Notes: generated from the sequence alone by a model not told the origin. A stretch of DNA of 64,000 bases from Polyangiaceae bacterium (GCA_009781005.1 WQYX01000007.1:1-64000); one strand, 5' to 3'. Counted from the first letter of the stretch, positions 38,526 to 49,235 are shown. Program-made: numbers and translations.

Positions 38526-40013
38526 ATGAAACGAATTCTTTTTGGTTTAGGCGCAGCAATTTTCTTGGTCGGCTGCTACACCTTTAGAGCAGTAGGGCCT
38601 GACGCCTGCGATGGCTCCGAATGCCCCTCACCCGATACGGAAACGGAAGACGAAGGCGGCGTGACGGTACCCGCGACCTGCGATACAACCCAAGCTCCCA
38701 CGAACGTTTCTGAAGACAACGGCGTCTTCGTGAACGCTGGCATCGACGCCGCGGCGGCGTCCGATGGATCGAGGAACAAGCCCTTCAAGGCCATCGGTCA
38801 AGCGCTCGCAAACCTCTCAGGCCGCTCCAGCGTCTTCGTCTGCGCTTCTGCAAGCGCGTACGCGGAAGCTGTGACTCTTCCTGCTAACGTCTCGCTCTAC
38901 GGAGGTTTTGAGTGCACAAGTTGGGTGTATACATGCGAGCGCCCGAAGGTGGCTCCCGACCAACCGGGAATCGCTCTCAACATCGCCAGTTCGACCGGTA
39001 CCACCATCGCAGATATGACATTTGTCGCCAAAGATGCATCTCTTGCTGGGGACTCATCCATCGCCATCTTTATCGCCAATTCGGAGGTGGCGCTCCGTCG
39101 GGTGACGGGCGTATCAGGCAACGGTGTGGCAGGTAAGAAAGGCGATGTTCCGGGATCCAACTACTCCTCCGATACGCAAGGTATCGCCACCACTACGGGC
39201 ACAGGAGCGCCTGCCAAGACCTGCACGTGCCAAGACGGCACCAGCAGCACCGGAGGAGCAGGAGGTAACGTGGGCAACGCGCCAATAGCTGGTGCCGGCT
39301 CCGCCTCGCCCATGCCGACAAACGCAAGTTCCAGCGCCGGCGCTGGAGGGACTGGCTCATCGAACAGTTGCACCAGCGGTGGCACTGGCGCCAGTGCCAA
39401 CATTGGTGGTACGGGAGGCCTGGGAGCCTCCACCCTTGGCATTCTCTCCTCCACTTACTGGACCCCGGCTCCCGGATCACTTGGCTCCAACGGCAACCCC
39501 GGTCAGGGAGGTGGTGGCGGCAGTGGCGGCTCTGGCGGTGGTGGCGGAGGAGGGTGTGGAGGCTGTGGGGGATCCGGAGGTCTCGGCGGTCAAGGAGGCG
39601 GAGCGAGCATCGCCATCGCCCTCTATGAGAGCACACTCCAGCTCGATACCTGTACCCTCCAGACCAGCAACGCTGGTAAAGGCGGAGACGGCAGCGCAGG
39701 ACAAGACGGATTAACCGGAGGAACAGGAGGAACAGGAGGAGGCTGTTGGGGAGGCTATGGCGGATGCGGCTCTGGTGGCGGTGGCGGTGGCAGTGGAGCT
39801 GGAGGCATCTCCGTGGGTGTCTTATCTTCCTCCGGGAGTACACTCCATCAGGTCACTGCCATGGCCATCACCTTAGGAGCCGCAGGACAGGCGGGCGATC
39901 CTGGTACAAGCGGTGCCGGAGGCTCCTCACAGCGCGGAACCGGAGCTTCAGGTGCAGTAGGCAATCAAGGTCACGATGGCGTTGCCCAAGCCACCTTGCA
40001 GCTAGACCGATAG
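38526..40013 (+). CDS. Gly-rich lipoprotein with DUF1565-like region (PGRS-like)
   Basis: MKRILFGLGAAIFLVGC; DGSRNKPFKAIGQALA; long GG[S/A/G] tracts. Confidence 0.75.
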   Translation: MKRILFGLGAAIFLVGCYTFRAVGPDACDGSECPSPDTETEDEGGVTVPATCDTTQAPTNVSEDNGVFVNAGIDAAAASDGSRNKPFKAIGQALANLSGRSSVFVCASASAYAEAVTLPANVSLYGGFECTSWVYTCERPKVAPDQPGIALNIASSTGTTIADMTFVAKDASLAGDSSIAIFIANSEVALRRVTGVSGNGVAGKKGDVPGSNYSSDTQGIATTTGTGAPAKTCTCQDGTSSTGGAGGNVGNAPIAGAGSASPMPTNASSSAGAGGTGSSNSCTSGGTGASANIGGTGGLGASTLGILSSTYWTPAPGSLGSNGNPGQGGGGGSGGSGGGGGGGCGGCGGSGGLGGQGGGASIAIALYESTLQLDTCTLQTSNAGKGGDGSAGQDGLTGGTGGTGGGCWGGYGGCGSGGGGGGSGAGGISVGVLSSSGSTLHQVTAMAITLGAAGQAGDPGTSGAGGSSQRGTGASGAVGNQGHDGVAQATLQLDR

Positions 40014-40081
40014 AGATTGGCATGTTCGATTGGAGGGTAGCCGCAAGGTCGCCCGTGCCCCTCCTGCCAATGACAAAGAAA

Positions 40082-40116
40082 AAGGGCAGTCGCCGATGGC
40101 GACCGCCCTTCTTTTG
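40082..40116. terminator. Bidirectional rho-independent-type terminator between convergent genes
   Basis: AAGGGCAGTCGCC-GAT-GGCGACCGCCCTT followed by CTTTT; preceded by AAAGAAAA on the other side. Confidence 0.8.
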
Positions 40117-40144
40117 AGGCGATGCGAAGTCGAGTAGGTGGATT

Positions 40145-42709
40145 TTAGACCCTCTCGCTTCTCTCGCCCTTCTTGCGCCGACGGGATGCAACCATCACGG
40201 CTGCAACAGCACCGGCTGCCCAGAGCGTGGAGTTCGCATCGCTCGACTCCGGGCCTGCCGCACAGTTGAAGATGCCGTTCCCTGAACCACGGATATCTCC
40301 AACACCTCTCTCAACGCTGCCACCGATTCCGCAGGTGCCAATGTCCGTCGTCAGTGACGAACAGGCTTCTCCACCTGCGCAACCATTGCCGCCTTGTCCG
40401 CGGCAACCGTCTTGGCACACCGGAACCTGGAGGGTACTATTACATACTCGCCCACTGTTGACATCGCCGCAATCGGTGTCGTGATTGGCTGGATCGCATG
40501 GTTGCCCAGGCTTGCAATCACCCACCTCCGCTGTTGCGGATGAGCAGACCTGTTCACTTGGGCAATGGTTGCCGCCTACTCCACGGCATCCATTCTCGCA
40601 TGTTTTAGTGGTATCGCTACACACCCGCCCGCTGTTGGCTTCGCCGCAATCACTGTCCTGCGTGCACGGTTGCCCACCAGGACCGCAAGTACCAATGGCC
40701 GCTGTTGTTGACGAGCAAACTTCACCACCCGGACAGCCATTGCCACCTTCTCCGCGGCAACCGTCCTCGCACATCTTGGTGGTGTCATCACACACACTCC
40801 CACTGTTAACATCACCGCAATCGCTATCTTGATTGCAGGATTGCGGCTGTCCGCATGTATGTGTGTCCTGATGGCATGAAGGTCCGGCTGCGTTCCCTAC
40901 GCAATCGGAGTTGTGCGCACACTCCACACAGGTGTATGGATGCATCGATGTCTGGCATACCGGCGTTGGCGCCGAGCACTGGGAATTGTCGCTGCACTCG
41001 TCAACAGGCGGCGTGTCCGTCGGCAATCCCGGGGTGGCAGGATCGCTAGTGGTGGGGGTATCCACTGGCAGTGTGCCATCCGGATCTGTCGCGCCATTGG
41101 CGCTGATCGTTGCCTGATTGGAGATCGTGCTCCCTTTGGCGTCTGAATTCACGGTAACCTGGAAAGTCACCGTAGTTGAGGCACCCACCGTGATAATGCC
41201 TCCATTAGTGGCATCCGCGCCGGTGCCAAGGCGCACTGTTACCGTATTTGCGACGAACTCAGCCTGGTCGATGTCAACGTCATCGGTTTTGGCTGCGCCA
41301 TCGACCGCAATTGTGTGGGGAACGTAGGTCACTCCATTAGGCAATACGTCGGTGAGCACCGTATTCTTTGAGTCCACGGTACCCGTGTTCGGCACGACAA
41401 TGGTGTACGTAAGGGTGTCGCCCGGAAGAATTGCTCCACCGGCGCGCGCCGCGACATCAGCAAATGTCTTAGTCGACGTCGTAAAGTCCGGAGCGACCAC
41501 CTCGGTCGACAGAACGAAACCACCAAGCACATAGCTGTCAGAATAGTTTGATGGACTGTCCGGATTTGCTGGATCCGGATTCACGGGAGCCGTGCTCGCT
41601 TGCAACGTCGCGGAAATATCATCAGGATGCAATTTATTCGATACATCAACAACATGGAGATCGATTCCCGACATGCTACCCGGATCGCCCGTGAACTGTG
41701 GTAAGTCTCCGTGCATACTTATAGGGGAACCGAGGTATGAATGACCCGAATTGAAAAAGTTGGTCGTCGCATTCGGATCATTGTAGTTCGCAAGAAGAGC
41801 GCCATTAAACAATAGCGAGTCACCGTTGATCGAGTTATCACCCTCCCAAGCGACCACACCTAGTTTACCAGAAACTGCCCCCTGACCCGCGCCAGGAATG
41901 TGAAATCCGCTCAAAGTCGTATTGACCGGATTACCGTTGCGAACCGAATCGAAGCCGTCATAGAGCGCAATGTTGCGCAATGGCTCATTGGGCGCCTCGT
42001 AAAGCACCACCATCCACCACCCCATAAACCTATCGTCGCTATAGATGTTAACGGGATTGACCGTATCAAAACCGCCTACGCGGTACGCGCCGGCGCCGTG
42101 GTCATGAACGAACTGCGTCACATCTGCTCGCGACTGATAGCCAAGTACGGTGTTGCTATCCCCATACCCACCGGGTAACGTTACATCCGCCGGCACTGGC
42201 GAATCAGCACCATCGCCCGGCCCCTCGATCGTGGCTGCATTGCCAGTGCCATCGACAAAAGCAACCAGCCGGCCGTTGTTATCGGGGAGTGCAATTGTTG
42301 CCGCCCAATAGAGAAAGGCGTGCGTGACAGTGGCACCATCCGGCAGTTGGAGAAACGCAGTGCTTCGCTGGGCACTGGGCCGAATAGACACATCCGCCCA
42401 CGCCGTTCCGGCCTGTGACGCACCGCTGGCAGCCGTGTCGGATTGCCAAAGAACATTCGGCGAAGTTCCGCTTGTGTTGTTTCCGCAATCGCCAATGGTG
42501 CCAGTGCCCACGGCTGGCGTACCGCCGTTAACGCAATCCTGCCCAACCGTATTGCCAATGAGAATAAAGTCTCCATGCTGCGTTGGAGACGGAACTATTA
42601 CTGGCTGAGGGTCCGCCCCCGCGGAACCGGCGCCCGCGAGCAGGCTGATGAGGCCTGCTCCGAGCGCCGGAAGAATGCGACTAGTTCGCATGATCCCCGC
42701 GATCCTCAT
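40145..42709 (-). CDS. DUF11-domain surface protein with Cys-rich repeats and MYXO-CTERM-like sorting tail
   Basis: HGDFILIGNTVGQDC domain, PGDTLTYTIVVPNTGTVDSKNTVLTDVLP, CEDGCRGxGGNxCPxGEVCSS repeats, C-terminal TM plus RRRKK. Confidence 0.85.
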   Translation of the reverse strand: MRIAGIMRTSRILPALGAGLISLLAGAGSAGADPQPVIVPSPTQHGDFILIGNTVGQDCVNGGTPAVGTGTIGDCGNNTSGTSPNVLWQSDTAASGASQAGTAWADVSIRPSAQRSTAFLQLPDGATVTHAFLYWAATIALPDNNGRLVAFVDGTGNAATIEGPGDGADSPVPADVTLPGGYGDSNTVLGYQSRADVTQFVHDHGAGAYRVGGFDTVNPVNIYSDDRFMGWWMVVLYEAPNEPLRNIALYDGFDSVRNGNPVNTTLSGFHIPGAGQGAVSGKLGVVAWEGDNSINGDSLLFNGALLANYNDPNATTNFFNSGHSYLGSPISMHGDLPQFTGDPGSMSGIDLHVVDVSNKLHPDDISATLQASTAPVNPDPANPDSPSNYSDSYVLGGFVLSTEVVAPDFTTSTKTFADVAARAGGAILPGDTLTYTIVVPNTGTVDSKNTVLTDVLPNGVTYVPHTIAVDGAAKTDDVDIDQAEFVANTVTVRLGTGADATNGGIITVGASTTVTFQVTVNSDAKGSTISNQATISANGATDPDGTLPVDTPTTSDPATPGLPTDTPPVDECSDNSQCSAPTPVCQTSMHPYTCVECAHNSDCVGNAAGPSCHQDTHTCGQPQSCNQDSDCGDVNSGSVCDDTTKMCEDGCRGEGGNGCPGGEVCSSTTAAIGTCGPGGQPCTQDSDCGEANSGRVCSDTTKTCENGCRGVGGNHCPSEQVCSSATAEVGDCKPGQPCDPANHDTDCGDVNSGRVCNSTLQVPVCQDGCRGQGGNGCAGGEACSSLTTDIGTCGIGGSVERGVGDIRGSGNGIFNCAAGPESSDANSTLWAAGAVAAVMVASRRRKKGERSERV

Positions 42710-44504
42710 GATGACGTGGAGCCTTCTCGAGAATCTTGAATTCAACGCGACGATTGGTCTGCCGCCCCGCATCTGTCTTGTTGTCGGCGATTGGCTGCTC
42801 AGGGCCGTAGCCATGAGTGGTCAAACGTGCCTTGTCGACGCCGCGGGAAACGAGCGCCTTCTCAACGGCGTCCGCGCGGCCCTGCGACAGCTTCATGTTC
42901 ATCTGTTTCGCACCGCGGTTGTCCGTGTGACCCTGGATTTCAACCTTGGTCACTTCCGGGTGCTCCTTCAGCACGCCCGCCACTTCGTCAAGCAGCTCGT
43001 CGCTGACCTTCCGGATGGTGGCTTTGCCGGTGTCGAACTGCACCTGCTGGAGGATCTCGATCTTGTTCTCGCGGACGCGAACGTGCTTCGGACAGCCGTT
43101 CTTTGTGGGATCCGGATCCGGCACGCCCTTCTCGAACGGGCACGCATCCACATCATCCGGAATGCCGTCGCCATCGGAATCAGGCGGGCAGCCGTTCTTC
43201 TTCGGGTCAGGACTCCTGACACCTTTGACATCCGGACATGCATCCTCGGCATCCGGAATGCCGTCTCCATCACGATCCGGCGGGCAACCGTTCAACTTCG
43301 GATCGGCGTTCGGAACACCGGGGACATCCGGGCACGCATCCACGTCGTCCGGGATACCGTCGCCGTCGCGATCCTTCGGCAGCGGGCAGCCATTCTTCGA
43401 CGGGTCGGAGCTTGCAACGCCCGGAACGTCCGGACATGCATCGTCCTTGTCCAGGATGCCGTCGCCGTCGCGATCCGACTCGGGGCAACCATTCTTTGCC
43501 GGATCGTCACTCTTGACGCCCGGAACGTCCGGACATGCATCCTCGTCATCCGGGATTCCGTCGCCGTCGCGATCACGCCGCTGCTCGGGCGTGTACGCGA
43601 GCATGAGGACGCCGCGGAAATCAGGCGTACCAATGCCGTTCGTCAGGCCCGGACCGCCGCCAATGCCGATCTCGAAATCGTGAACGACCCGCCAGCGAAT
43701 GTCCAGCATGGCCTCCAGGTTCGTGTTGCGCTTGCTGATGTCCTGCGTGGGAACAGCGAAATTGACCTCAGGGCCAATCTGCCAGTGGCGCGCAGCGCCG
43801 AGCTGAACGGCAATACCCGCGCCCGCCCGGATCATCGTGCCTTGCTTGACACCCGTAACACTGTTACCGCCGTACCACTGCTGCCTGGCGAACTCGACGC
43901 CACCAGCGAGTGACCAGATGACGCGTCCGGCTCCACCACCAAGGATAAGCTGCGGCATCCCGCGCGCCTTCCCATCACCGACGTACACATCTTTCTCCGC
44001 CGTGGGCACCCAAACATAGCCACCCACCGCGAGCTGGAAGGCATCGTGGTAGTCGCCAAGGAGGCGGAGTCGCGCGCCGAGCCGCAGATCGCCAATCGTG
44101 GCGCCACTCGGTGAATTGAAGCTCACACCGCCGACCGACGGACTGCCACCGTTTTGCGCCAACGCAATAGGGAGTTCAACGTTGAGGTTGAGGCGATTGA
44201 AGAGAGCCAGCGATGCATTCAAGTGCAAAAAGAGCTGGTCTTGGACGACGTGACCGACGTTGGAGTCGTCGCTCGTGCGCTTGAGGACGAGGGGATTATG
44301 GGCGTAATCCCCGAGCAGCATCAGGTGCGGCGTTGCCGAGCCCGCAGCAAACGGCGACTCAACACCAAAGAATCGATCGCCCGCGGGAGCGGGCTCCAAT
44401 CGATTCAATGGGAGTCCTTGCGCCGCCGCCGGACGCGCCAGCAGCGCAGCGGCGCCAATTCCGAGGATCGTTGCGATACACTTTGTGGTTCGTTTAAGTG
44501 CCAT
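42681..44504 (-). CDS. OmpA-family outer membrane protein with thrombospondin type 3 repeats
   Basis: Repeats DRDGDGIPDDxDACPDVPGV; C-terminal VEIQGHTDNRGAKQMNMKLSQGRADAV. Confidence 0.93.
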   Translation of the reverse strand: MALKRTTKCIATILGIGAAALLARPAAAQGLPLNRLEPAPAGDRFFGVESPFAAGSATPHLMLLGDYAHNPLVLKRTSDDSNVGHVVQDQLFLHLNASLALFNRLNLNVELPIALAQNGGSPSVGGVSFNSPSGATIGDLRLGARLRLLGDYHDAFQLAVGGYVWVPTAEKDVYVGDGKARGMPQLILGGGAGRVIWSLAGGVEFARQQWYGGNSVTGVKQGTMIRAGAGIAVQLGAARHWQIGPEVNFAVPTQDISKRNTNLEAMLDIRWRVVHDFEIGIGGGPGLTNGIGTPDFRGVLMLAYTPEQRRDRDGDGIPDDEDACPDVPGVKSDDPAKNGCPESDRDGDGILDKDDACPDVPGVASSDPSKNGCPLPKDRDGDGIPDDVDACPDVPGVPNADPKLNGCPPDRDGDGIPDAEDACPDVKGVRSPDPKKNGCPPDSDGDGIPDDVDACPFEKGVPDPDPTKNGCPKHVRVRENKIEILQQVQFDTGKATIRKVSDELLDEVAGVLKEHPEVTKVEIQGHTDNRGAKQMNMKLSQGRADAVEKALVSRGVDKARLTTHGYGPEQPIADNKTDAGRQTNRRVEFKILEKAPRHHEDRGDHAN

Positions 44505-44665
44505 TGCGGCGCGGGCCTAAGCAAATGTCGGACCAACGCGGCCGTTGCCTTTCTTACGTTATTCCCACGCCAAGTGGAGGATAACGCCGGCATTTTCGCT
44601 GCATACACGCGACAGTAACTAGCGCGTGAGCGCGACAACGGGTAAACCGTTTCGCGCCTCTGCGG

Positions 44666-46063
44666 TCAATCGTGCGCACAGCGAAAGCCAATTGCAAAGT
44701 AACCATTGGGCTGACCGCTGAACATTCCCGACCAGGAGCGCGCGCCGAGGGTCGTAGCATCATGGTCGTCCCACGACATGGTCCACACGAAGTTATATGT
44801 ACTGTCCTTAACCCACACGAGCATGTCGCCTGCCGCATCCGCGACGTCGTTCTTGTTGTTTCCCAAGGGGAAACGCCCTGGCGGCGGCACATACCAACTT
44901 GAATCCAGCACATCCCCCTTGGCGTTGAGCGGCGGCGTGTCTCCCGGATAGCCGTAGTTGTACCGGTGGCTGACCCGGTCGTCCGCCTTGGTAGTACTGT
45001 ACGTGGGCTGATTGCCCCACGGCCAGCTATCCACCCCATTGTTCGTGTAGATGTTCTTGATCTCTGCAGCGGACGGCAAACGTCCGCCATCCCACTGGCA
45101 GAATGCGGTCGCAATGTGCCAGCCCACGCAATTGAGCGTCTTCGGATCGAGATCAGCCTGCGTGAAGGGTCCCGGATCGTCCGGTGTTGGAGTTGTGTAA
45201 TACGTGTGACCATTGAACTGGCCAACGCCGCACGAGCGTTTCGTCCCATTCCAGTACGGCCCGAGCATCATGTTCGCGTCGTCGATGCTCGCCGGCACGA
45301 GGGTATTCCAAGACTGATTCCAGTTGGCAGCGGCAAGACCAGACACGTACGACACCACGTCGCCATTGAGACGTTCGATGAACGCTCGCATTCGCCCCGC
45401 CGTCACCAGATACTTGTCAATCTGGACCGTTGAACCGGAGATCGATCTGCGCTCACAGCAGCTCTCATGCGCTGCATCAGGGTTTCCAATGTCACCCGGA
45501 CCACACGTGTCACCACCGAGCTGCTGGGTGCAACTCCGACCTACAGCACACTTGTTGTCATAGGCACATCCGTCGGATTGGCAATCCGCATGAACATTGC
45601 ACGTTTTCCCTACGGCGCACTTCGGAGCACCTGTGGTGGTTCCTCCGCAATCAACGTCTGATTCATCACCATTCTGGACACCATCCGTGCCGGTCGCCAA
45701 TCGACACACATTCCCCGCACATACCTTACTCGCGCAGTCGGCCCCCTTTAGGCAGGCCTTTCCGTCACCGCACGGCTGTGCATGCTCGCCGCCGCAATCA
45801 ATATCCGTTTCATCGCCGTTCTTCACGCCATCGCTACTCGTTGCCGGTTGGCAGACGCCCGCAATGCAAACGCCAGTTGCGCACTCAGAGCTATCAGCGC
45901 ATCCACTTCCGGCACATCCTGCTTCGCCAGGATCACCGCAGTTGACATTCGCACCGTAGGTGCCAGTGTCGGAGGAATCCGGAGAACCTGATGAATTACC
46001 TCCCTTCCCGGATGAACACGCAGCGAATAAAAGCGATGCAAGAAGGATGTGGGCCGTACGCAT
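44666..46063 (-). CDS. Cys-rich lipoprotein with SUMF1/FGE-fold domain (paralog 3)
   Basis: MRTAHILLASLLFAACSS; DGVQNGDESDVDCGG; FCQWDGGRLPSAAEI; GFRCAHD. Confidence 0.82.
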   Translation of the reverse strand: MRTAHILLASLLFAACSSGKGGNSSGSPDSSDTGTYGANVNCGDPGEAGCAGSGCADSSECATGVCIAGVCQPATSSDGVKNGDETDIDCGGEHAQPCGDGKACLKGADCASKVCAGNVCRLATGTDGVQNGDESDVDCGGTTTGAPKCAVGKTCNVHADCQSDGCAYDNKCAVGRSCTQQLGGDTCGPGDIGNPDAAHESCCERRSISGSTVQIDKYLVTAGRMRAFIERLNGDVVSYVSGLAAANWNQSWNTLVPASIDDANMMLGPYWNGTKRSCGVGQFNGHTYYTTPTPDDPGPFTQADLDPKTLNCVGWHIATAFCQWDGGRLPSAAEIKNIYTNNGVDSWPWGNQPTYSTTKADDRVSHRYNYGYPGDTPPLNAKGDVLDSSWYVPPPGRFPLGNNKNDVADAAGDMLVWVKDSTYNFVWTMSWDDHDATTLGARSWSGMFSGQPNGYFAIGFRCAHD

Positions 46064-46258
46064 GACGCCTCCGCCGTACACTTTCAGTGCCATCATAGCA
46101 GGATTCTTAACTGGCGAGGTTGCGGAGAGATACCTGCCGAATGATTCCTACAGTTGTCGCGCTTGCGCGATACCTGAACATGCTACGGCTTCATTACGAC
46201 AAGCCAGTACAGCGTTCAACACGTTACCGCTTTATGTGAGTAACGCGTTACGCACCGT

Positions 46259-47650
46259 TCAATCGTGCGCGCAGCGGAAGCCGATGGAGAAGTAGCCATT
46301 TGGCGTACCCGGAAACATGCCCTGCCAGCTCGTTGAAACGAGATTCTTCGGGTGATCGGGGCCATCCCAAGCCTCCGTCGACGTGAAATTGTACGGATCC
46401 GTGTCGATCCACTCGAGCAAGTTACCCGCCGCGTCTGCGACTCCATTCCGGTTGTTACCCGATGCAAAACGCCCCGGCGGTGACACATACCAGGCAATGT
46501 CACGTACGTAGCCACTGTCATCGTCAATTTCAGGCCCTGGATAGTTGTAGTTGTACCCATGATTGACTCGGAAATCTTGTCCACCAGGGTTATACGTCGA
46601 TAAATCGTTCCACCCCCACGGCCAGGCGGTCGTGGAGTTGTTCGTGAAGATATTCGTGATCTCGTCGAGGGACGGCAAGCGACCGCCATCCCACTGGCAG
46701 AATGCGTTCGCAAGGTACCAGCTCACGCAGTTGAGCGCCTTCGGATCGAGATCATCCTGAGTGAAACTCGAGGTGTCCCCAAATTCCGGCGACGTGTAGT
46801 ACGTGTGCCCACCGTAGGAACCCGCCGCACACGAACGCTTCGACCAATATGGACCGAGCATCTCATTCGCATCCGCGATGCTTGCCGGCACGTATTGACT
46901 CCAATCGTGACCCCAGGTGCTTGTGCCGAGACCCGACACGTACGACACCACATTGCCATCGAGACGCTCGATGAATGCCCGCATCCGCCCCGCCGTCACC
47001 AGATATTTGTCGATCTGCGCTGTCGAGCCGTCGATTGGCGCGCGCTCGCAGCAGCTCTCATGCGCTGCCATAGGGTCTCCAATTTCCCCCTTGCCACACG
47101 TATCCCCACCAAGCTGCCGCGTGCAACTTCGGCCAACGGCACACTTGCCGTCATAAGCGCATCCGTCCGACTCACAATCTGCGTGCACATTGCACATTTT
47201 CCCGACAGCGCACCTCGGCGCACCTGTCGTAGTTCCTCCGCAATCCACATCCGATTCATCACCATCCTGGATACCGTCGGTGCCTGTCGGCGTTTGGCAG
47301 ATATTCGCTACACATAGCTTACCCGTGCAGTCGCTGTTCCCGGCACAACTCTTTCCGTCGGCACATCGCGGCGCTTGCGTCACCGTTCCACCGCAATCCA
47401 CATCCGATTCATCGCCATTCTTCACGCCATCGCGACTCGTTGGGGGTTGGCATATGTTCGCCAAGCAAACACCACTTGTGCAATCCGCCGCATCGGCGCA
47501 TTCCCCGCCAGCCCCGCACTGCGATCCGGACAGATTGCCGCATTTGATATCCCGCACCTGGGCGTCGGAAGACGCCACCGAGTTTTCTCCTCCCATCAGC
47601 GAACACGCACCCAGAAAGAGCGATGCGACAAATATGGCCATGGTTCGCAT
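46259..47650 (-). CDS. Cys-rich lipoprotein with SUMF1/FGE-fold domain (paralog 4)
   Basis: MRTMAIFVASLFLGACS; same domain organisation as paralog 3. Confidence 0.82.
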   Translation of the reverse strand: MRTMAIFVASLFLGACSLMGGENSVASSDAQVRDIKCGNLSGSQCGAGGECADAADCTSGVCLANICQPPTSRDGVKNGDESDVDCGGTVTQAPRCADGKSCAGNSDCTGKLCVANICQTPTGTDGIQDGDESDVDCGGTTTGAPRCAVGKMCNVHADCESDGCAYDGKCAVGRSCTRQLGGDTCGKGEIGDPMAAHESCCERAPIDGSTAQIDKYLVTAGRMRAFIERLDGNVVSYVSGLGTSTWGHDWSQYVPASIADANEMLGPYWSKRSCAAGSYGGHTYYTSPEFGDTSSFTQDDLDPKALNCVSWYLANAFCQWDGGRLPSLDEITNIFTNNSTTAWPWGWNDLSTYNPGGQDFRVNHGYNYNYPGPEIDDDSGYVRDIAWYVSPPGRFASGNNRNGVADAAGNLLEWIDTDPYNFTSTEAWDGPDHPKNLVSTSWQGMFPGTPNGYFSIGFRCAHD

Positions 47651-47881
47651 AACGCCATTCCATACAATTTCGGCGCCAATAGAACTTTACGGGAATACTC
47701 CATTCGCGTTTCCACGATTAAGAGAAACGTTTCCAAACGGAGGGCACGTCGAACCTTCAAGAAGATTCACGAGCGCAAAAATCTCTCTGTCGCGTGAACG
47801 TTACGACTGCCGCGCTCACACGACAGCGATTGCTGCGTTACAAAAACACCATCAAACGCCGTACGTTATGCGCTTTTGTGC

Positions 47882-49235
47882 TCAGTCGTGCGCGCAGCGG
47901 ATGCCGATGGAGAAGTAGCCATTCGGCTCGTATCCCCAGATATCGGGAGCGTCGCTCGAAGCGTGATTATCCCAGTCCCCAGTCCATACGAACCCGCGTG
48001 GAGTGTTGTTATCCCATACGAGCAAGCCCCCCGCCGCGTCTGCGACTCCATTCCAGTTGTTACCCGGTGCGAAGCGCCCCGGCGGTGAGACGTACCAACT
48101 TACATCGAAAACGTTGCCTTCATTATTGAGGGGGAGATCACCAGGAAAGCCGTAGTTGAAGTTCCAGTTGACGTAGTCGTAACTCTCAGCCGAGCCCCAC
48201 CCAGGTGAGTTCCCCCACGGCCAGACCGACGCTCCGTTGTTCGTGTAGGCCTTCCTGATCTCGTCAGACGAGGCGAGACGCCCTCCATCCCACTGGCAAA
48301 ATGCGTTTGCCAGGTGCCAGCCGACGCAGTTGAGCGCCTTTGGATCGAGATCATCTTGCGTAAAGGCGGACGTATCCCCATAGTCCGGGGTCGTGTAATG
48401 TATGGCCACCGAACTGGCCCGTTGCGCATGAACGCTTCGATACGCCACCGTAGTTCGGTGCATCGTCCCAATACGGGCCGAGCATATCGTTCGCGTCCGA
48501 GACGTTCGCCGGTACGAGGCCGTCCCAACTTTGGTCCCACGTGTCTGCACCGAGACCGGATACGTACGACACCACGTCACCGTTGAGACGTTCGATGAAC
48601 GCTCGCATTCGCCCCGCCGTCACGAGGTACTTATCAATTTGCACTTCCGTACCGTCCAGCGGCGCGCGCGCACAACAGCTCTCATGAACCGCGCCCGGAT
48701 CTCCAATCTCACCTGCACCGCACGTGTCCCCACCAAACTGCTGGGTGCAGCTTCGACCAACGGCGCACTTCTTGTCGTAAGCGCACCCATCCGATTGGCA
48801 GTCCGCGTGAACATTACATGCCCTCCCAGCAGCACACCTTAGGGCACCTGTGGTGGTCCCTCCGCAGTCTACATCTGATTCGTCACCATTCTGGATGCCA
48901 TCGGTACCCGTCGCAACTTGACAGACATCCGACGTGCATACCTTACTCGTGCAGTCGTCACCCGTTACGCAACTCTTTCCGTCGGCACATGTCGGCGCCT
49001 GCGTGCCACCGCAATCGATGTCGGTCTCATCACCGTTCTTCACGCCATCACTACTTGTTGCGGCTTGGCACGCACCCTCCGTGCAGACACTGCTCGGGCA
49101 GTCTGCGGCCATGACGCATTTCTCGACTTTGGGCGTGCTTCCGTCGGAAGAGGAGCCATTCCCACCTCCACCCCCTGAGGATGAGCAGGCACCAAGCAGA
49201 AGCGACGCGAAGAGGAAGATAGGAATCGTACGCAT
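47882..49235 (-). pseudogene. Frameshifted Cys-rich/SUMF1 lipoprotein (paralog 5)
   Basis: ORF 48351..49235 and ORF 47882..48580 supply the N and C halves; a 2-nt deletion near 48399-48401 relative to paralogs breaks the frame (GGHTLHD vs GGHTYYT). Confidence 0.85.

Noticed and set aside
39280-39850. GGT/GGC-rich microsatellite-like DNA
   Set aside because: Explained by Gly-rich coding sequence of the DUF1565-like lipoprotein.
40330-40870. Spaced repeats (~150 bp period) considered as an array
   Set aside because: In-frame Cys-rich protein repeats (CEDGCRGxGGNxC) of the DUF11 gene.
43080-43570. Regularly spaced DNA repeats resembling a CRISPR array
   Set aside because: They encode thrombospondin type 3 repeats in an intact OmpA gene; spacers are coding and related to each other.
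42648-43913. 421-aa plus-strand ORF across the OmpA/TSP3 gene
   Set aside because: Repetitive translation is the reverse complement of DGDGIPDxxDACPD repeats; sense strand explains it.
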